A DNA stretch of 64,000 nucleotides from Desulfurobacterium atlanticum (lineage in GTDB: Bacteria; Aquificota; Aquificia; Desulfurobacteriales; Desulfurobacteriaceae). Both the position numbers and the translations under genes were made by a program. Below, piece after piece: positions 1-8,748 of this stretch. A model generated the notes under the pieces. It saw only the letters and a list, made by a program, of their open reading frames with translations. It did no database searches and had not been told where the DNA came from. Position 1 is the first letter of the stretch. Every line of letters begins with the position of its first letter. The stretch spans positions 62,001-126,000 of the forward strand of contig NZ_FZOB01000001.1 in assembly GCF_900188395.1 (NCBI RefSeq), read 5' to 3'.

Positions 1-2
1 CA

Positions 3-89
3 GGACCAGATTCTTGTATAAAATGCCATTTTCATGGTGGTACTGATAAAGTTTTAGGTACAATGGCTACTAAGCGTAGAACATTTTAG
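3..89 (+). CDS. C-terminal end of a probable c-type cytochrome (partial)
   Basis: Only the last 28 codons are inside the window; the frame enters from the left edge and stops with TAG at 87-89. It contains C-I-K-C-H, the CxxCH signature for covalent haem c attachment, close to the C-terminus, followed by a short basic tail. Such a late haem motif is usual in multihaem cytochromes, which would act in the periplasm. It converges on the next gene and overlaps its stop codon by a few bases. CxxCH can occur by chance in so short a piece, so the assignment is tentative. Confidence 0.5.
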   Translation, partial: GPDSCIKCHFHGGTDKVLGTMATKRRTF

Positions 90-508
90 TTTTTAAAAAA
101 CTTTATACCGCTTAAAAATAGGGCTGTTGATATACTGATATCTATAATTGAAACAGCTATAAGCAGGGTATGATTTCCTGATGCTATTTCTGATAGTTTA
201 GAACCTAAAAAAATCATTGCTGTCAGGAAAATGTAGAATTTTGTTTCAAACACCTGCCAGATTGTAGCTCTTTTTAAATTTTCTATTCGCTTTATTTTCT
301 TTTCGGCAGATTTTGAAAATATATATTTCCATTTAACTATTCCTAAAAGTATCCCTGAAATTAAAGCAGTTATTATCCAGACTTTTAAGGGTTTAATGCT
401 GAATGCTTCGTTGAGAAGAGAAGCACTTTTAAATGCTAAAACTATGCTGCCGCTATACCATATAGCAACAGCAATAGATTTTAGAATTTGTGGAGATACT
501 ATTAGCAT
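86..508 (-). CDS. Small four-helix membrane protein, function unknown
   Basis: 140 residues with about four hydrophobic segments (roughly 8-27, 43-60, 88-105 and 114-135) and a basic loop around residues 64-80 (K-S-A-E-K-K-I-K-R-I). I do not recognise a named family. It is the last gene of a minus-strand run after ferrochelatase and protoporphyrinogen oxidase, with 18 bases between it and the oxidase gene, so a role linked to haem handling or to the membrane step of haem synthesis is a guess from position only. No catalytic motif can be seen. Confidence 0.7.
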   Translation of the reverse strand: MLIVSPQILKSIAVAIWYSGSIVLAFKSASLLNEAFSIKPLKVWIITALISGILLGIVKWKYIFSKSAEKKIKRIENLKRATIWQVFETKFYIFLTAMIFLGSKLSEIASGNHTLLIAVSIIDISISTALFLSGIKFFKN

Positions 509-526
509 TTATTGTATATTCCCTGC

Positions 527-1897
527 TTATATATTTTTTACTACAGCTTCAGCTGTTTTAAGTGAGTTGTAAACACAATCGTTTACACCAACTCCCTTGT
601 AAGCGTTTGAGTTTAAATATAGTCCTTTGTGGTTGGTAGTTCTTTTAAAAATTTCTTCAACTTTTTCAAGGTGTCCGACTGTATAGTGAGGTATTCCCTT
701 TGTGTGTTTAAACACTTTTGTAATTTCCGGTTTGTGTCTTATCTTCATTATTTTTTTGATGTCTTTGTATGTAAACTTTGCTATCTCCTCCTCTCCTGCC
801 ATAGCAAGTTGAGGCTGTCTTGCTCCTCCAACCATAGCTCTTATAAGTGCTTTCCCCTCTGGTGCTCTATTTGGAAAGATACTTGAGTCCCACAGAACTC
901 CAAGTATCTTTCTGTTTTCTGTCCTTGGGACAAGAAAACCGAATCCATCAAGGTCATGGCCGAGTCCTTTTTTCCTGAAGCCAAAAGCGACAACTGCTAT
1001 AGGAGAATAATCTATCTCGTTTAATTTTTCAGAAAGCTCTTTATCAAAATTCTTGGTGAGAGAAGCAGCAACGTATGAAGGTGTGGCAAGTACTATGATA
1101 TCAAATGTTTCTTCAAATATTTCATCCCCTCTTTCGTAAACAATTTTCCACTTATCTTTCTCTTTTATAAGTTTTTTAACAGTTGTGTTTGTTAGAATTT
1201 CCCCTTTTATATTTTCAACAAGTGCATCTATAAGGTCTATCACACCATTTTTAAACGACATAAGAACACCGCCGGGACCTGCTGTAGCATCTTTTTTTTC
1301 CTTTTTCATTGCTAAAAGTCCTTTTATAAGCCCACCGTATTTTTTCTCAAGATGCCATACTGCAGGAAAAGCAGCTTTTACACTTAACCTGTCGGGATCT
1401 CCAGCAAAAATTCCGGCTGCCATAGGGTCTATCAATTTTTCTAATGATTCCTCTCCAATCCTTCTTTTTACAAATGAGGAAAGACTTTCATCAGAATCAT
1501 CCTCTTTTGGGGGAACAAAATATTCTGCTGCAAGACGAAGTTTTCCTTTAAAGGATAATACGTATGAAGCGAGAAAAGCTATCGGACTTTCAGGTAGTCT
1601 TACCAGTTTGCCGTTTACAAACACAAATCTTTTTCTTGCTTTATCTGAGCTTCTGTAAAGTCTATCTTCAATTCCAAGTTCCTTTACAAGCTCAAGTGTG
1701 TAAGGTTTATTGTCAAGAAAACCGTTTGGGCCTGTTTCTATAATGAATCCATTTTCATGGACTGTTCTCATTTTACCGCCGCACTGCTTTTCTTTCTCAA
1801 GCACTTTAACGGTAATATATCCACCGGATAACTTTTCAATATAAAAGGCTGTTGTTAAACCTGAAACACCAGCACCTATAACTGCAACTTTCTTCAT
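527..1897 (-). CDS. hemG: Protoporphyrinogen oxidase (FAD, HemY/HemG type)
   Basis: 456 residues, the usual length for the oxygen-type, FAD-dependent protoporphyrinogen oxidase that turns protoporphyrinogen IX into protoporphyrin IX. The N-terminus has the dinucleotide-binding fold (V-I-G-A-G-V-S-G-L, residues 6-14), followed by E-K and the G-G-K-M-R-T substrate-side motif. The C-terminus ends in the FAD-contacting G-V-G-V-N-D-C-V pattern of the amine-oxidase superfamily. The ribosome site AGGAGATAG-AA-ATG overlaps the stop codon of hemH, so the two are translationally coupled. An anaerobic organism could use another electron acceptor with this enzyme; the sequence does not say which. Also called hemY. 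Confidence 0.9.
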   Translation of the reverse strand: MKKVAVIGAGVSGLTTAFYIEKLSGGYITVKVLEKEKQCGGKMRTVHENGFIIETGPNGFLDNKPYTLELVKELGIEDRLYRSSDKARKRFVFVNGKLVRLPESPIAFLASYVLSFKGKLRLAAEYFVPPKEDDSDESLSSFVKRRIGEESLEKLIDPMAAGIFAGDPDRLSVKAAFPAVWHLEKKYGGLIKGLLAMKKEKKDATAGPGGVLMSFKNGVIDLIDALVENIKGEILTNTTVKKLIKEKDKWKIVYERGDEIFEETFDIIVLATPSYVAASLTKNFDKELSEKLNEIDYSPIAVVAFGFRKKGLGHDLDGFGFLVPRTENRKILGVLWDSSIFPNRAPEGKALIRAMVGGARQPQLAMAGEEEIAKFTYKDIKKIMKIRHKPEITKVFKHTKGIPHYTVGHLEKVEEIFKRTTNHKGLYLNSNAYKGVGVNDCVYNSLKTAEAVVKNI

Positions 1898-1899
1898 TT

Positions 1900-2820
1900 C
1901 TATCTCCTGAAAAGTTTTTCACATTCTGTTGCTATGGCTTTTATTAAATTATCATCTTTGTGGTTTAAGGGAACTCTTACATATCTCTCAATGCCTGCTT
2001 TTTCTGCTACTTCTTTATATTCTACATCAAGTTCAAAAAGGGTTTCTATATGCTCTGATATAAAACTTATAGGAAAAACAACAAGCTCTTTTACGCCCTT
2101 TTCCCCCAACTCTTCTATTGTTTCTTCAGTTGAGGGTTTTATCCATTCAATGGGACCAATTTTACTTTGAAATGAAAGTTTATAGGGAAATCCTCTGAAG
2201 TTTTCCATAACAAGGGAGATGGTTTCTTCAGTTTCATTTAAGTAAGGGTCTCCCTGCTGTATTAAATACTCGGGAAGACTGTGGGCGCTGAAAAGAATGA
2301 AAGGGTTTTTAAGCGTATTTATGGAGTTTTTTATCTGGTTTGTTATCCATTTTATGTAGTAGGGATTTTTGTTCCATGATTTAACAACTTTTGCAGATGG
2401 AAGTTCTTTCCTTATATCTCTTATGCAAGCTCCTGCTGTGGCAAGTGAATAGTGGGGGTAAAGTGTTATAGCTACAATTTCATCAGGATTGTATGCTTTT
2501 ATCTCTTTTACAGTTTCTGTAAGGAGAGGCTTGGAGTAAAGCATTCCTGTAAATGTTTTTATTCCTGTTAATTTTTCAACCTCTTTTGCTATTTCTACAG
2601 AATATTTTACTGTGGGGGAACCGCCTCCTATAGCTTCATAATTTGGTTTCACTTTTTTTGCTCTTATTGATGCAATTAAGTAAGCAAGAGGTTTTTGTAG
2701 AAAAGAAGGTACACCTAAATTTATAAGGTCTCTGTCTGAAAATAATCTGTATAGAAATGGTTTTATCTCTTTAAGTGTTGAAGGACCGCCCATATAAACT
2801 ATCAGTATAGCTCTTTTCAC
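1900..2820 (-). CDS. hemH: Ferrochelatase
   Basis: 306 residues, typical for bacterial ferrochelatase, which inserts ferrous iron into protoporphyrin IX as the last haem step. Visible family signatures are the start L-I-V-Y-M-G-G-P-S, the S-A-H-S-L-P motif with the metal-side His at about residue 180, and F-I-S-E-H-I-E-T-L-F-E-L-D near residues 253-265. It lies two bases upstream of the protoporphyrinogen oxidase gene, so substrate and product enzymes are made together. No membrane anchor or C-terminal extension is visible, so it should be soluble and peripheral to the inner membrane. Confidence 0.95.
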   Translation of the reverse strand: MKRAILIVYMGGPSTLKEIKPFLYRLFSDRDLINLGVPSFLQKPLAYLIASIRAKKVKPNYEAIGGGSPTVKYSVEIAKEVEKLTGIKTFTGMLYSKPLLTETVKEIKAYNPDEIVAITLYPHYSLATAGACIRDIRKELPSAKVVKSWNKNPYYIKWITNQIKNSINTLKNPFILFSAHSLPEYLIQQGDPYLNETEETISLVMENFRGFPYKLSFQSKIGPIEWIKPSTEETIEELGEKGVKELVVFPISFISEHIETLFELDVEYKEVAEKAGIERYVRVPLNHKDDNLIKAIATECEKLFRR

Positions 2821-2948
2821 TTTTATCTCCTGAGCTTAAAACTTGGTATTGAATAATAGCAGTTTTTTCTCTATCTGTCCTGAGAAAGAATGTTGCTATA
2901 AATTCAACTTCTCATATATTTAATAATAGCAATAAAAGGAGGGTGCTT

Positions 2949-3104
2949 ATGCAGATATACACCTTTAAGTGTCAGGATTGCGGAAAAGAGTTTGATGTTG
3001 AAATCTATACTCCCCTTCAGGTGCTTGAGATAAGGTGTCCTGAGTGCGGGTCTGAAGAACTTGAGGTTATAAATATCGTTAACATCTGTTCCCCGTTTGG
3101 CTGA
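2949..3104 (+). CDS. Small zinc-ribbon peptide (FmdB-like)
   Basis: 51-residue protein with two CxxC pairs (C8-x2-C11 and C30-x2-C33), the arrangement of an FmdB/rubredoxin-like zinc ribbon. A third cysteine sits near the end (N-I-C-S-P-F-G). The start is fixed by a strong ribosome site, AGGAGG, seven bases before ATG. The gene is monocistronic, divergent from hemH and closed by an inverted repeat. Members of this group are regulators or of unknown role; no function is claimed. Confidence 0.8.
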   Translation: MQIYTFKCQDCGKEFDVEIYTPLQVLEIRCPECGSEELEVINIVNICSPFG

Positions 3105-3114
3105 GGTTAAAGAT

Positions 3115-3133
3115 AGAGGGGAGTTTCCCCTCT
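3115..3133. terminator. Inverted repeat between convergent genes
   Basis: AGAGGGGA, three-base loop, TCCCCTCT: a perfect 8-bp stem just after the zinc-ribbon gene and at the 3' end of the convergent minus-strand gene. The U tract is poor on both strands, so it may act as a weak bidirectional terminator or mRNA end stabiliser. Confidence 0.5.
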
Positions 3134-3762
3134 TATACTTGTATGTGTATTCTTTTAACCTTTAAGTTTAAAATGTTTTCAGACAGGGATTTTAGGGAGT
3201 CAATCTGCTTTATTTCTTCAGGGTCAGTTATTCCGTTATAATTTATAAGATAAAAAGAGGGAGAGGTTCCATACGCTTTTTCGGTATCAAAGATAAAGCC
3301 GCAAACTGTTAAATTTCCTTGTGATATAAGCTTTTCAAATTCTGGAATTTTTTTTATTGTTTCAATCTGAAAATCTATATTAAGTTCTAGAAATGCACTG
3401 TTTAAAAGCTTTTCATCTTCGTAAAGGGGAGCTATTATTTCGTAGTTTTCTTCATAAATTTTCATAATAGATTTAAATTCAAACTCTCCTGCCGGGTATT
3501 CACTGGATATAAGTTCTTTAATTTTGGAACTGTTTGTATCTATTATTGATATTAGTTTTAGATTGTAGTTTTTGATAGCGTGGTGAACTGATGCAAGGTT
3601 TGTAACGGCCTGACAACCGGCATTTGAAATTATGAAGGGAGTTAACCGGTAAAATTTTTTGAGAAGAAGTAGTTTTGATGAGCATACCACGCAGGAGACC
3701 GGATTTTCAAATGTTTCATCCCAGTTTTCCGATAAGAGATTCTCTATAAATTTTATTACCAT
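3133..3762 (-). CDS. Degenerate beta-carbonic-anhydrase-like protein without zinc ligands
   Basis: 209 residues from the ATG at 3762, which overlaps the upstream stop as TGATG and has GGAG five bases before it. The sequence follows the beta-carbonic anhydrase layout of the authentic enzyme at 7963-8712. V-C-S-S-K-L stands where T-C-S-D-A-R should be; I-I-S-N-A-G matches V-I-R-N-I-G; a helix S-V-H-H-A-I matches S-I-D-Y-G-I; D-T-N-S-S stands where H-T-H-C-G should be; and a late G-N-L-T-V-C-G-F-I-F-D matches G-Q-L-A-V-V-G-A-V-Y-D. Only the first of four zinc ligands (Cys27) seems kept, and the catalytic Asp-Arg pair is lost. No signal peptide. It is most likely a non-catalytic, perhaps regulatory, paralogue. 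The homology is inferred by eye. Confidence 0.6.
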   Translation of the reverse strand: MVIKFIENLLSENWDETFENPVSCVVCSSKLLLLKKFYRLTPFIISNAGCQAVTNLASVHHAIKNYNLKLISIIDTNSSKIKELISSEYPAGEFEFKSIMKIYEENYEIIAPLYEDEKLLNSAFLELNIDFQIETIKKIPEFEKLISQGNLTVCGFIFDTEKAYGTSPSFYLINYNGITDPEEIKQIDSLKSLSENILNLKVKRIHIQV

Positions 3763-4232
3763 CAAATCTCCACAATTTCTGTTTCTCCGTTTAGCAAATT
3801 AAGTATAACAAAAGTTGAATTTCCCGTTAGATATCCGCAGAGTTCCCCTGGATTAATGATAACTGTGCCCTTTTCTTCTCTTATATCTATCCTGTGAGTA
3901 TGCCCGTAAAAGATGAAATCAACTGTTCCTGAAAGTTCATCTATGAAAATTGGCTCATGCATTATTATGGCAGTTTTTCCGTTAAGATTTGTTTTTACAG
4001 GAGGGTTTTCTAAATCTGGTGCTACGTTAAGCAATCCTTTAATTTCCCCGTCGTTGTTTCCAAACACTGCTACAAACTCTGCTTTGAGAGTTTTAAACCT
4101 TTTAAGAGAAAATGGGGAGATAATATCGCCGCAGTGAACTACTGTATCAACATCTATTTTGTTAATTTTTTCTATGCACTTTTCTATCTTTTCTATGTTG
4201 TCATGGCTGTCTGAAATAACGGCGACTCTCAT
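3762..4232 (-). CDS. YfcE/MJ0936-type metallophosphoesterase
   Basis: 156 residues, the full length of the small calcineurin-like phosphodiesterase family. All metal-binding blocks are present in order: I-S-D-S-H (residues 6-10), H-C-G-D, F-G-N-N-D-G, M-H-E and Y-G-H-T-H. Family members hydrolyse phosphodiesters such as cyclic nucleotides or bis-p-nitrophenyl phosphate with Mn or Ni; the true substrate here is unknown. It overlaps topA by four bases upstream and the degenerate carbonic anhydrase by one base downstream, so it belongs to the pyk-topA operon. Confidence 0.88.
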   Translation of the reverse strand: MRVAVISDSHDNIEKIEKCIEKINKIDVDTVVHCGDIISPFSLKRFKTLKAEFVAVFGNNDGEIKGLLNVAPDLENPPVKTNLNGKTAIIMHEPIFIDELSGTVDFIFYGHTHRIDIREEKGTVIINPGELCGYLTGNSTFVILNLLNGETEIVEI

Positions 4233-6334
4233 TTTTCTTCCACCTTTTCAGGAGGTTTATTTGAAACGTATTTACAATCAGGATATCTTGAGCAACCGTA
4301 AAATACCCTTCCCTTTTTACTCCTTCTTTCAACTATATCACCCTCTCCACATTCAGGACATTTACCGTAAGTTATACTTTCGGTGTATCTGCAATCCGGG
4401 TAGTTGGAGCAGGCTATAAATCTTCCAAATCTTCCCCTTTTTATTACAAGTTCACTTCCACAGTCGGGACATTTCTTTCCGGTTTTCTCATCCTCTTTTT
4501 TTCCGTTCTCTTTATATTTACATTCAGGATAGTTGGAGCAGGCTATAAATGACCCGTATCTTCCGTAGATTTTAAGAAGTTCTCCGCCACACTCGGGACA
4601 TCTCTTCCCTGTTGGTTCTCCTTTAAGTTCTTTAAGATTTTTCTGTGCGTTTTCAAGAAGGGATTTAAACTCTCCGAAGTAAAATTCTTTTAAGAGTTCT
4701 TTCCACTCTTTTTTTCCCTCTTCTATCTTGTCAAGCTCTTCTTCTATGTTTGCTGTAAATTTTATATCAACGATTTTTGGAAAGAGTTTCTTTAATATTC
4801 CGTTTATAAACTCTCCAAGCTCTGTAGGTTTAAGTTTCTGTTTTTCCTTCTCAACATAACCTCTCTGTATAATGTTTGAAATTATTGTTGCGTAAGTTGA
4901 AGGTCTTCCAACTCCTTCTTCTTCAAGTGCTTTAACGAGTGTTCCTTCGGTGTATCTTGGTGGTGGTTCTGTAAAGTGCTGGATACCTTTAATCTCTTTA
5001 AGTGCCAATTTTTCTCCCTCTTTTATATCAGGCAGGATTTTCTCTTCCACACTTATAGGATAAACTGTCATAAATCCGGGAAATTTAATTGTGCTTCCTG
5101 TGGCTTTGAAGCCAAGGCCGCTGCTTTCAAGGGTTGCTGACACAGTGTTAAATACTGCATCCTTCATCTGTGATGCTACAAATCTTCTCCAGATAAGGTC
5201 GTAGAGTTTATATTGTTCGGGAGTTAAGAAGTTTTTTACAGATTCTGGAGTTCTTTCTACCGATGTTGGCCTTATAGCTTCGTGGGCATCCTGTGCGCTT
5301 TTTGGGGTTTTTGTTTCATAGCTTCTTGCCTTTTGGGGGAGATATTCTTTTCCAAAAATTTTGCCTATGAAACTTCTTGCTTCTTTTACTGCTTCGTCTG
5401 AAACTCGTGTTGAGTCTGTTCTCATGTAAGTTATCAAACCGACCCGCTCGTTTCCTATGTCTATACCTTCATAAAGCTGCTGTGCTATTTGCATTGTCAT
5501 TTTTGCCGGGAAGCCGAATTTTTTTGAGGCTTCTTGCTGAAGGGTACTTGTTATGAAAGGTGGATAAGGTTTTCTTTTTCTCTCTTTTCTTTCAACGGAT
5601 GTTACTGTGAATTTTTGCTCTTTTTTTGCCCTTTCAACAAGCTCATTAGCTTTTTTCTCATCGGGAATGTCAAATTTTCCTAATTTTTTTCCGTCAACTG
5701 AAAACAGCTTAGCCGGTAATTCCTTGTTTTCCTTTTTAAACAGTGCTTCTATAGTCCAGTATTCTCTGGGCTTAAACTGCCTTATCTCTTCTTCCCTATC
5801 ACATATCAATCTTAAAGCTACTGATTGAACCCTGCCTGCAGAAAGAGCTTTTTTGAATCTTCGTGAAAGCATTGGAGAGATGGAGTATCCAACTATCCTG
5901 TCAAGTATTCTTCTTGCCTGCTGGGCATCTACTTTATTTTTGTCTATGGTATCTGCTTTTTCAAGGGCTTCTTTAATCGCCTTTTTTGTTATTTCATGAA
6001 ATCTAACTCTAAAAATTCCTTCTTTCTTTACTCTTTTAAGAATTTCAGCTATGTGCCAGCTTATCGCTTCTCCTTCTCTATCAGGGTCTGTTGCAAGGTA
6101 TATTTCATCTGCTTTTTTTGCTGCTTCTTTGATCTCTTTTACTATTTTCTGCTTCCCTTTAATAGTGGTGTATTTTGGTTTGAAATCTTTTTCTATGTCA
6201 ACTCCAAATTCTTTCTCCGGGAGATCTCTTATATGTCCCATTGATGCTTTTACAGTAAAATCTTTTCCAAGATATCTCTGAATTGTTTTAGCTTTGGCAG
6301 GAGACTCAACAATCAGTAGTTTTCTCTTTCCCAT
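4229..6334 (-). CDS. topA: DNA topoisomerase I
   Basis: 701 residues. The N-terminal TOPRIM domain shows L-L-I-V-E-S-P-A-K-A-K-T and D-P-D-R-E-G-E-A. The active-site region has the catalytic tyrosine in I-T-Y-M-R-T-D-S-T-R. The C-terminus carries three CxxC...C...C zinc ribbons (starting R-C-P-E-C-G, K-C-P-D-C-G and K-C-P-E-C-G-E), the usual DNA-binding tail. Type IA enzymes relax negatively supercoiled DNA through a single-strand passage. The ATG directly follows the pyk stop codon with no gap, and the 3' end overlaps the phosphoesterase gene, so transcription probably starts before pyk. Confidence 0.97.
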   Translation of the reverse strand: MGKRKLLIVESPAKAKTIQRYLGKDFTVKASMGHIRDLPEKEFGVDIEKDFKPKYTTIKGKQKIVKEIKEAAKKADEIYLATDPDREGEAISWHIAEILKRVKKEGIFRVRFHEITKKAIKEALEKADTIDKNKVDAQQARRILDRIVGYSISPMLSRRFKKALSAGRVQSVALRLICDREEEIRQFKPREYWTIEALFKKENKELPAKLFSVDGKKLGKFDIPDEKKANELVERAKKEQKFTVTSVERKERKRKPYPPFITSTLQQEASKKFGFPAKMTMQIAQQLYEGIDIGNERVGLITYMRTDSTRVSDEAVKEARSFIGKIFGKEYLPQKARSYETKTPKSAQDAHEAIRPTSVERTPESVKNFLTPEQYKLYDLIWRRFVASQMKDAVFNTVSATLESSGLGFKATGSTIKFPGFMTVYPISVEEKILPDIKEGEKLALKEIKGIQHFTEPPPRYTEGTLVKALEEEGVGRPSTYATIISNIIQRGYVEKEKQKLKPTELGEFINGILKKLFPKIVDIKFTANIEEELDKIEEGKKEWKELLKEFYFGEFKSLLENAQKNLKELKGEPTGKRCPECGGELLKIYGRYGSFIACSNYPECKYKENGKKEDEKTGKKCPDCGSELVIKRGRFGRFIACSNYPDCRYTESITYGKCPECGEGDIVERRSKKGRVFYGCSRYPDCKYVSNKPPEKVEEK

Positions 6335-7738
6335 TTATTTCACCTCAACGATTTTGACTAAATTTGTAGTTCCAGGCACTCCTGTTGGTGCACCAGCTAA
6401 AACTATAACCTTATCTCCAATTTTTGCAATCCCCCTTTCTTTGACCGCATGTATGGAAACTGCTATAAGCTTTTCTGTGGATTCTACAGGTGTTGTAAGG
6501 CAGGAATCAACTCCCCATACGAGATTAAGCTTCCTTCCCGTTTTTATATCGTGGGTTACGGCAAATACAGGAACTTTCGGCCTGAATTTTGCAACAGCCA
6601 ATGCTGTTGCTCCTGTTCTTGTAAACGCTATTATCGCTTTTATGTTCCCGGACTTTGCAAGTTCACATGCGGCTTTTGCAAGTGAATCTTGCAGACTATC
6701 AGGTTTTATATCTTCATACCTTTTAAATGGGTATATTTTTTCAGCTTCTTTTATAACATTTGCCATTGTTTCTATCACTTTTAGCGGATATTTACCTACT
6801 GCTGTTTCCTCTGAAAGCATCAGGGCATCGGTTCCGTCAAGCACAGCGTTTGCTATATCTGTTACTTCAGCTCTTGTAGGTATAGGCATGTCAACCATTG
6901 ACTTTAACATCTGGGTGGCTGTTATTACAGCTTTCCCTTTCCTGTTTGCTTTTTTTATAAGTGTTTTCTGTATTACAGGGACTTTCTCAATTGGAAGTTC
7001 AACACCTAAATCTCCTCTTGCTACCATTAAAAAGTCCGTTACTTCAAGAATTTCATCTATGTTTTCAACAGCTTCCGGTTTCTCTATTTTAGAAACAACA
7101 GGAATGTTTTTAGCGCTGAGCTCTTCCAGAAGATTTTTTAATTTTATTATGTCGGCAGCTTTTCTAACGAAAGAAAGGGCTATTATATCTGCTCCTTCTT
7201 TAACTGCAAATTTCACATCTTCAATATCTTTTTCTGTTAATGCAGGGATAGAAAGATTGCTGTGAGGCAGGTTTACACCTTTGTGGGATGTTAAAGGGCC
7301 ACCTACGACCACTTCACAAATAACTTTTTTCTCTTTTACATCTTTTACCTTCAACCTGAATGCACCATCAGCAAGAAGTATGGTTTCTCCTATCTTTACC
7401 TCTCTGTCAAGATATGGATAGTTCACAAATATTTCACCTTTTTCATGCTCTTTTTCTGGTGTCAGAATAATGGTGTCTCCCCTGTGAAGGAAAAGGGGTT
7501 CATTTTCTATCTTTCCTATCCGAATTTTCGGACCGCACAGGTCCACAAGAACAGGAATTTTTATACCTGTTGACTCCTCTACTTCTCTTACAAGTTCTAT
7601 TTTTTTTCTGTGTTCTTCGTATGTTCCGTGAGACATATTAAGCCTTACAACATTTAACCCTGCTCTTACAAGTTTTTCCAGTGTTTCTTTATTCTCTGTT
7701 GCAGGTCCAAGGGTTGCAACTATTTTTGTCCTTTTCAT
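6335..7738 (-). CDS. pyk: Pyruvate kinase
   Basis: About 467 residues. It begins R-T-K-I-V-A-T-L-G-P-A-T, the classical pyruvate kinase N-terminus, and has the catalytic M-V-A-R-G-D-L-G-V-E block and I-T-A-T-Q-M-L-K-S-M with the conserved lysine/threonine environment. It converts PEP and ADP to pyruvate and ATP. Two ATG codons stand in tandem; GAGG six bases before the second favours the start at 7738 over 7741. First gene of a four-gene minus-strand operon with topA. Confidence 0.95.
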   Translation of the reverse strand: MKRTKIVATLGPATENKETLEKLVRAGLNVVRLNMSHGTYEEHRKKIELVREVEESTGIKIPVLVDLCGPKIRIGKIENEPLFLHRGDTIILTPEKEHEKGEIFVNYPYLDREVKIGETILLADGAFRLKVKDVKEKKVICEVVVGGPLTSHKGVNLPHSNLSIPALTEKDIEDVKFAVKEGADIIALSFVRKAADIIKLKNLLEELSAKNIPVVSKIEKPEAVENIDEILEVTDFLMVARGDLGVELPIEKVPVIQKTLIKKANRKGKAVITATQMLKSMVDMPIPTRAEVTDIANAVLDGTDALMLSEETAVGKYPLKVIETMANVIKEAEKIYPFKRYEDIKPDSLQDSLAKAACELAKSGNIKAIIAFTRTGATALAVAKFRPKVPVFAVTHDIKTGRKLNLVWGVDSCLTTPVESTEKLIAVSIHAVKERGIAKIGDKVIVLAGAPTGVPGTTNLVKIVEVK

Positions 7739-7888
7739 CATTTACCTCTGAAGCGGTTTTGATGTTTTTTAAATATAGATGTTTTGAATTGGTTTTTACA
7801 TATTGTTTCTAAATTTTTACAGTTGCATAGTTTTAGATGATGTATTTAAACATGATTTAATAATTTAAAAATTCTTTATTAAAGTTGA

Positions 7889-7903
7889 ATATGTAAAACA
7901 TAT
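7889..7903. promoter_or_regulatory. Palindrome next to the carbonic anhydrase promoter
   Basis: ATATGT-AAA-ACATAT is a perfect inverted repeat with 6-bp arms and a 3-base spacer that ends just at the -35 element of the carbonic anhydrase promoter. Its position suits a regulator-binding site. AT-rich DNA gives such repeats by chance fairly often, so it is only a candidate. Confidence 0.4.
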
Positions 7904-7932
7904 TTGCAATTTGAAAATTTTTTATCTAAAAT
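7904..7932 (+). promoter_or_regulatory. Sigma-70-type promoter of the carbonic anhydrase gene
   Basis: TTGCAA (7904-7909), 17-base spacer, TAAAAT (7927-7932). Both boxes are near consensus and the spacing is ideal. The start codon follows at 7963 with a GGGAGG ribosome site. Confidence 0.65.
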
Positions 7933-7962
7933 TCACTAAAAATAAAACAGGGAGGTGCCGTA

Positions 7963-8712
7963 ATGGTAAAGAAACTGTTAGCAGCCATGGCTGCTGTGGC
8001 AATTATGGGGGGAACAGCGGTAGCTGGTGGACACGGAAAAGCAAAAACAACACCGGCAGAAGCACTAAAAGAAGTTGTGGAGGGGAACGCTAAGTGGGTT
8101 GAATCTCACACAAAATCTTACTTCAAACCTTATATGAATGCTCAGCACCCCATTGTAACTATGATTACATGTTCAGATGCAAGGGTTCATCCTACAGTAT
8201 TCTTTGAAGACCCAGTTGATAAAGTTTTTGTTATCAGAAACATTGGAAACCAGCTTGCAAACGCAAGAGGTTCTATAGACTACGGTATTTATCATCTTCA
8301 TACACCAATTCTTTTAATTTTAGGTCACACCCATTGTGGTGCTGTAAAAGCTGCTCTTCATGACTATTCTAAAGAGACCGAAGGTATCAAAAATGAGCTT
8401 GACCACCTTCATCTGCCACTTTCTAAAGTTTCTAAATCAGGTCCTTTTGAGAAAAGATGGCTTGAGGGTGTAGAGAAGAACGTAAACTATCAGGTTCAGG
8501 AAGCTCTTAACTTCTACAAGCCTTTCATTAAGAAAGGACAGCTTGCAGTTGTTGGTGCTGTTTATGACTTTATAAATGCTTACGGTAAAGGATACGGAAG
8601 AATTGTTATTCTTAACATCAACGGTGAAACAAATCCATCAAAACTTAAATATTCGCCTGTTATGAAATATCTTTCATCTTCAATGAAAAAAGCAGTGCTT
8701 GTTACAAAGTAA
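7963..8712 (+). CDS. Beta-class carbonic anhydrase, exported
   Basis: 249 residues. The first ~22 residues form a signal peptide (M-V-K-K, hydrophobic stretch, A-V-A-G-G), so the enzyme should act in the periplasm. Zinc ligands and catalytic dyad of the beta class are intact: C70-S-D72-A-R74 and H122-T-H-C125-G. It interconverts CO2 and bicarbonate; in an autotroph this would help CO2 supply or pH control at the cell surface. It is monocistronic between a good promoter and a strong GC hairpin. Compare the degenerate cytoplasmic relative at 3133-3762. Confidence 0.95.
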   Translation: MVKKLLAAMAAVAIMGGTAVAGGHGKAKTTPAEALKEVVEGNAKWVESHTKSYFKPYMNAQHPIVTMITCSDARVHPTVFFEDPVDKVFVIRNIGNQLANARGSIDYGIYHLHTPILLILGHTHCGAVKAALHDYSKETEGIKNELDHLHLPLSKVSKSGPFEKRWLEGVEKNVNYQVQEALNFYKPFIKKGQLAVVGAVYDFINAYGKGYGRIVILNINGETNPSKLKYSPVMKYLSSSMKKAVLVTK

Positions 8713-8718
8713 TTTATC

Positions 8719-8740
8719 GGGGGGAATTCCCCCCTTTCTT
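8719..8740 (+). terminator. Rho-independent terminator after carbonic anhydrase
   Basis: GGGGGG-AATT-CCCCCC followed by TTTCTTTAAT, starting six bases after the stop codon. Strong stem, moderate U tract. Confidence 0.75.
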
Positions 8741-8748
8741 TAATCTTT

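Noticed and set aside
6294-7265. Long plus-strand open frame (323 codons)
   Set aside because: It is antisense to pyk and topA, serine-rich in the way typical of shadows of this codon usage, and has no homology pattern.
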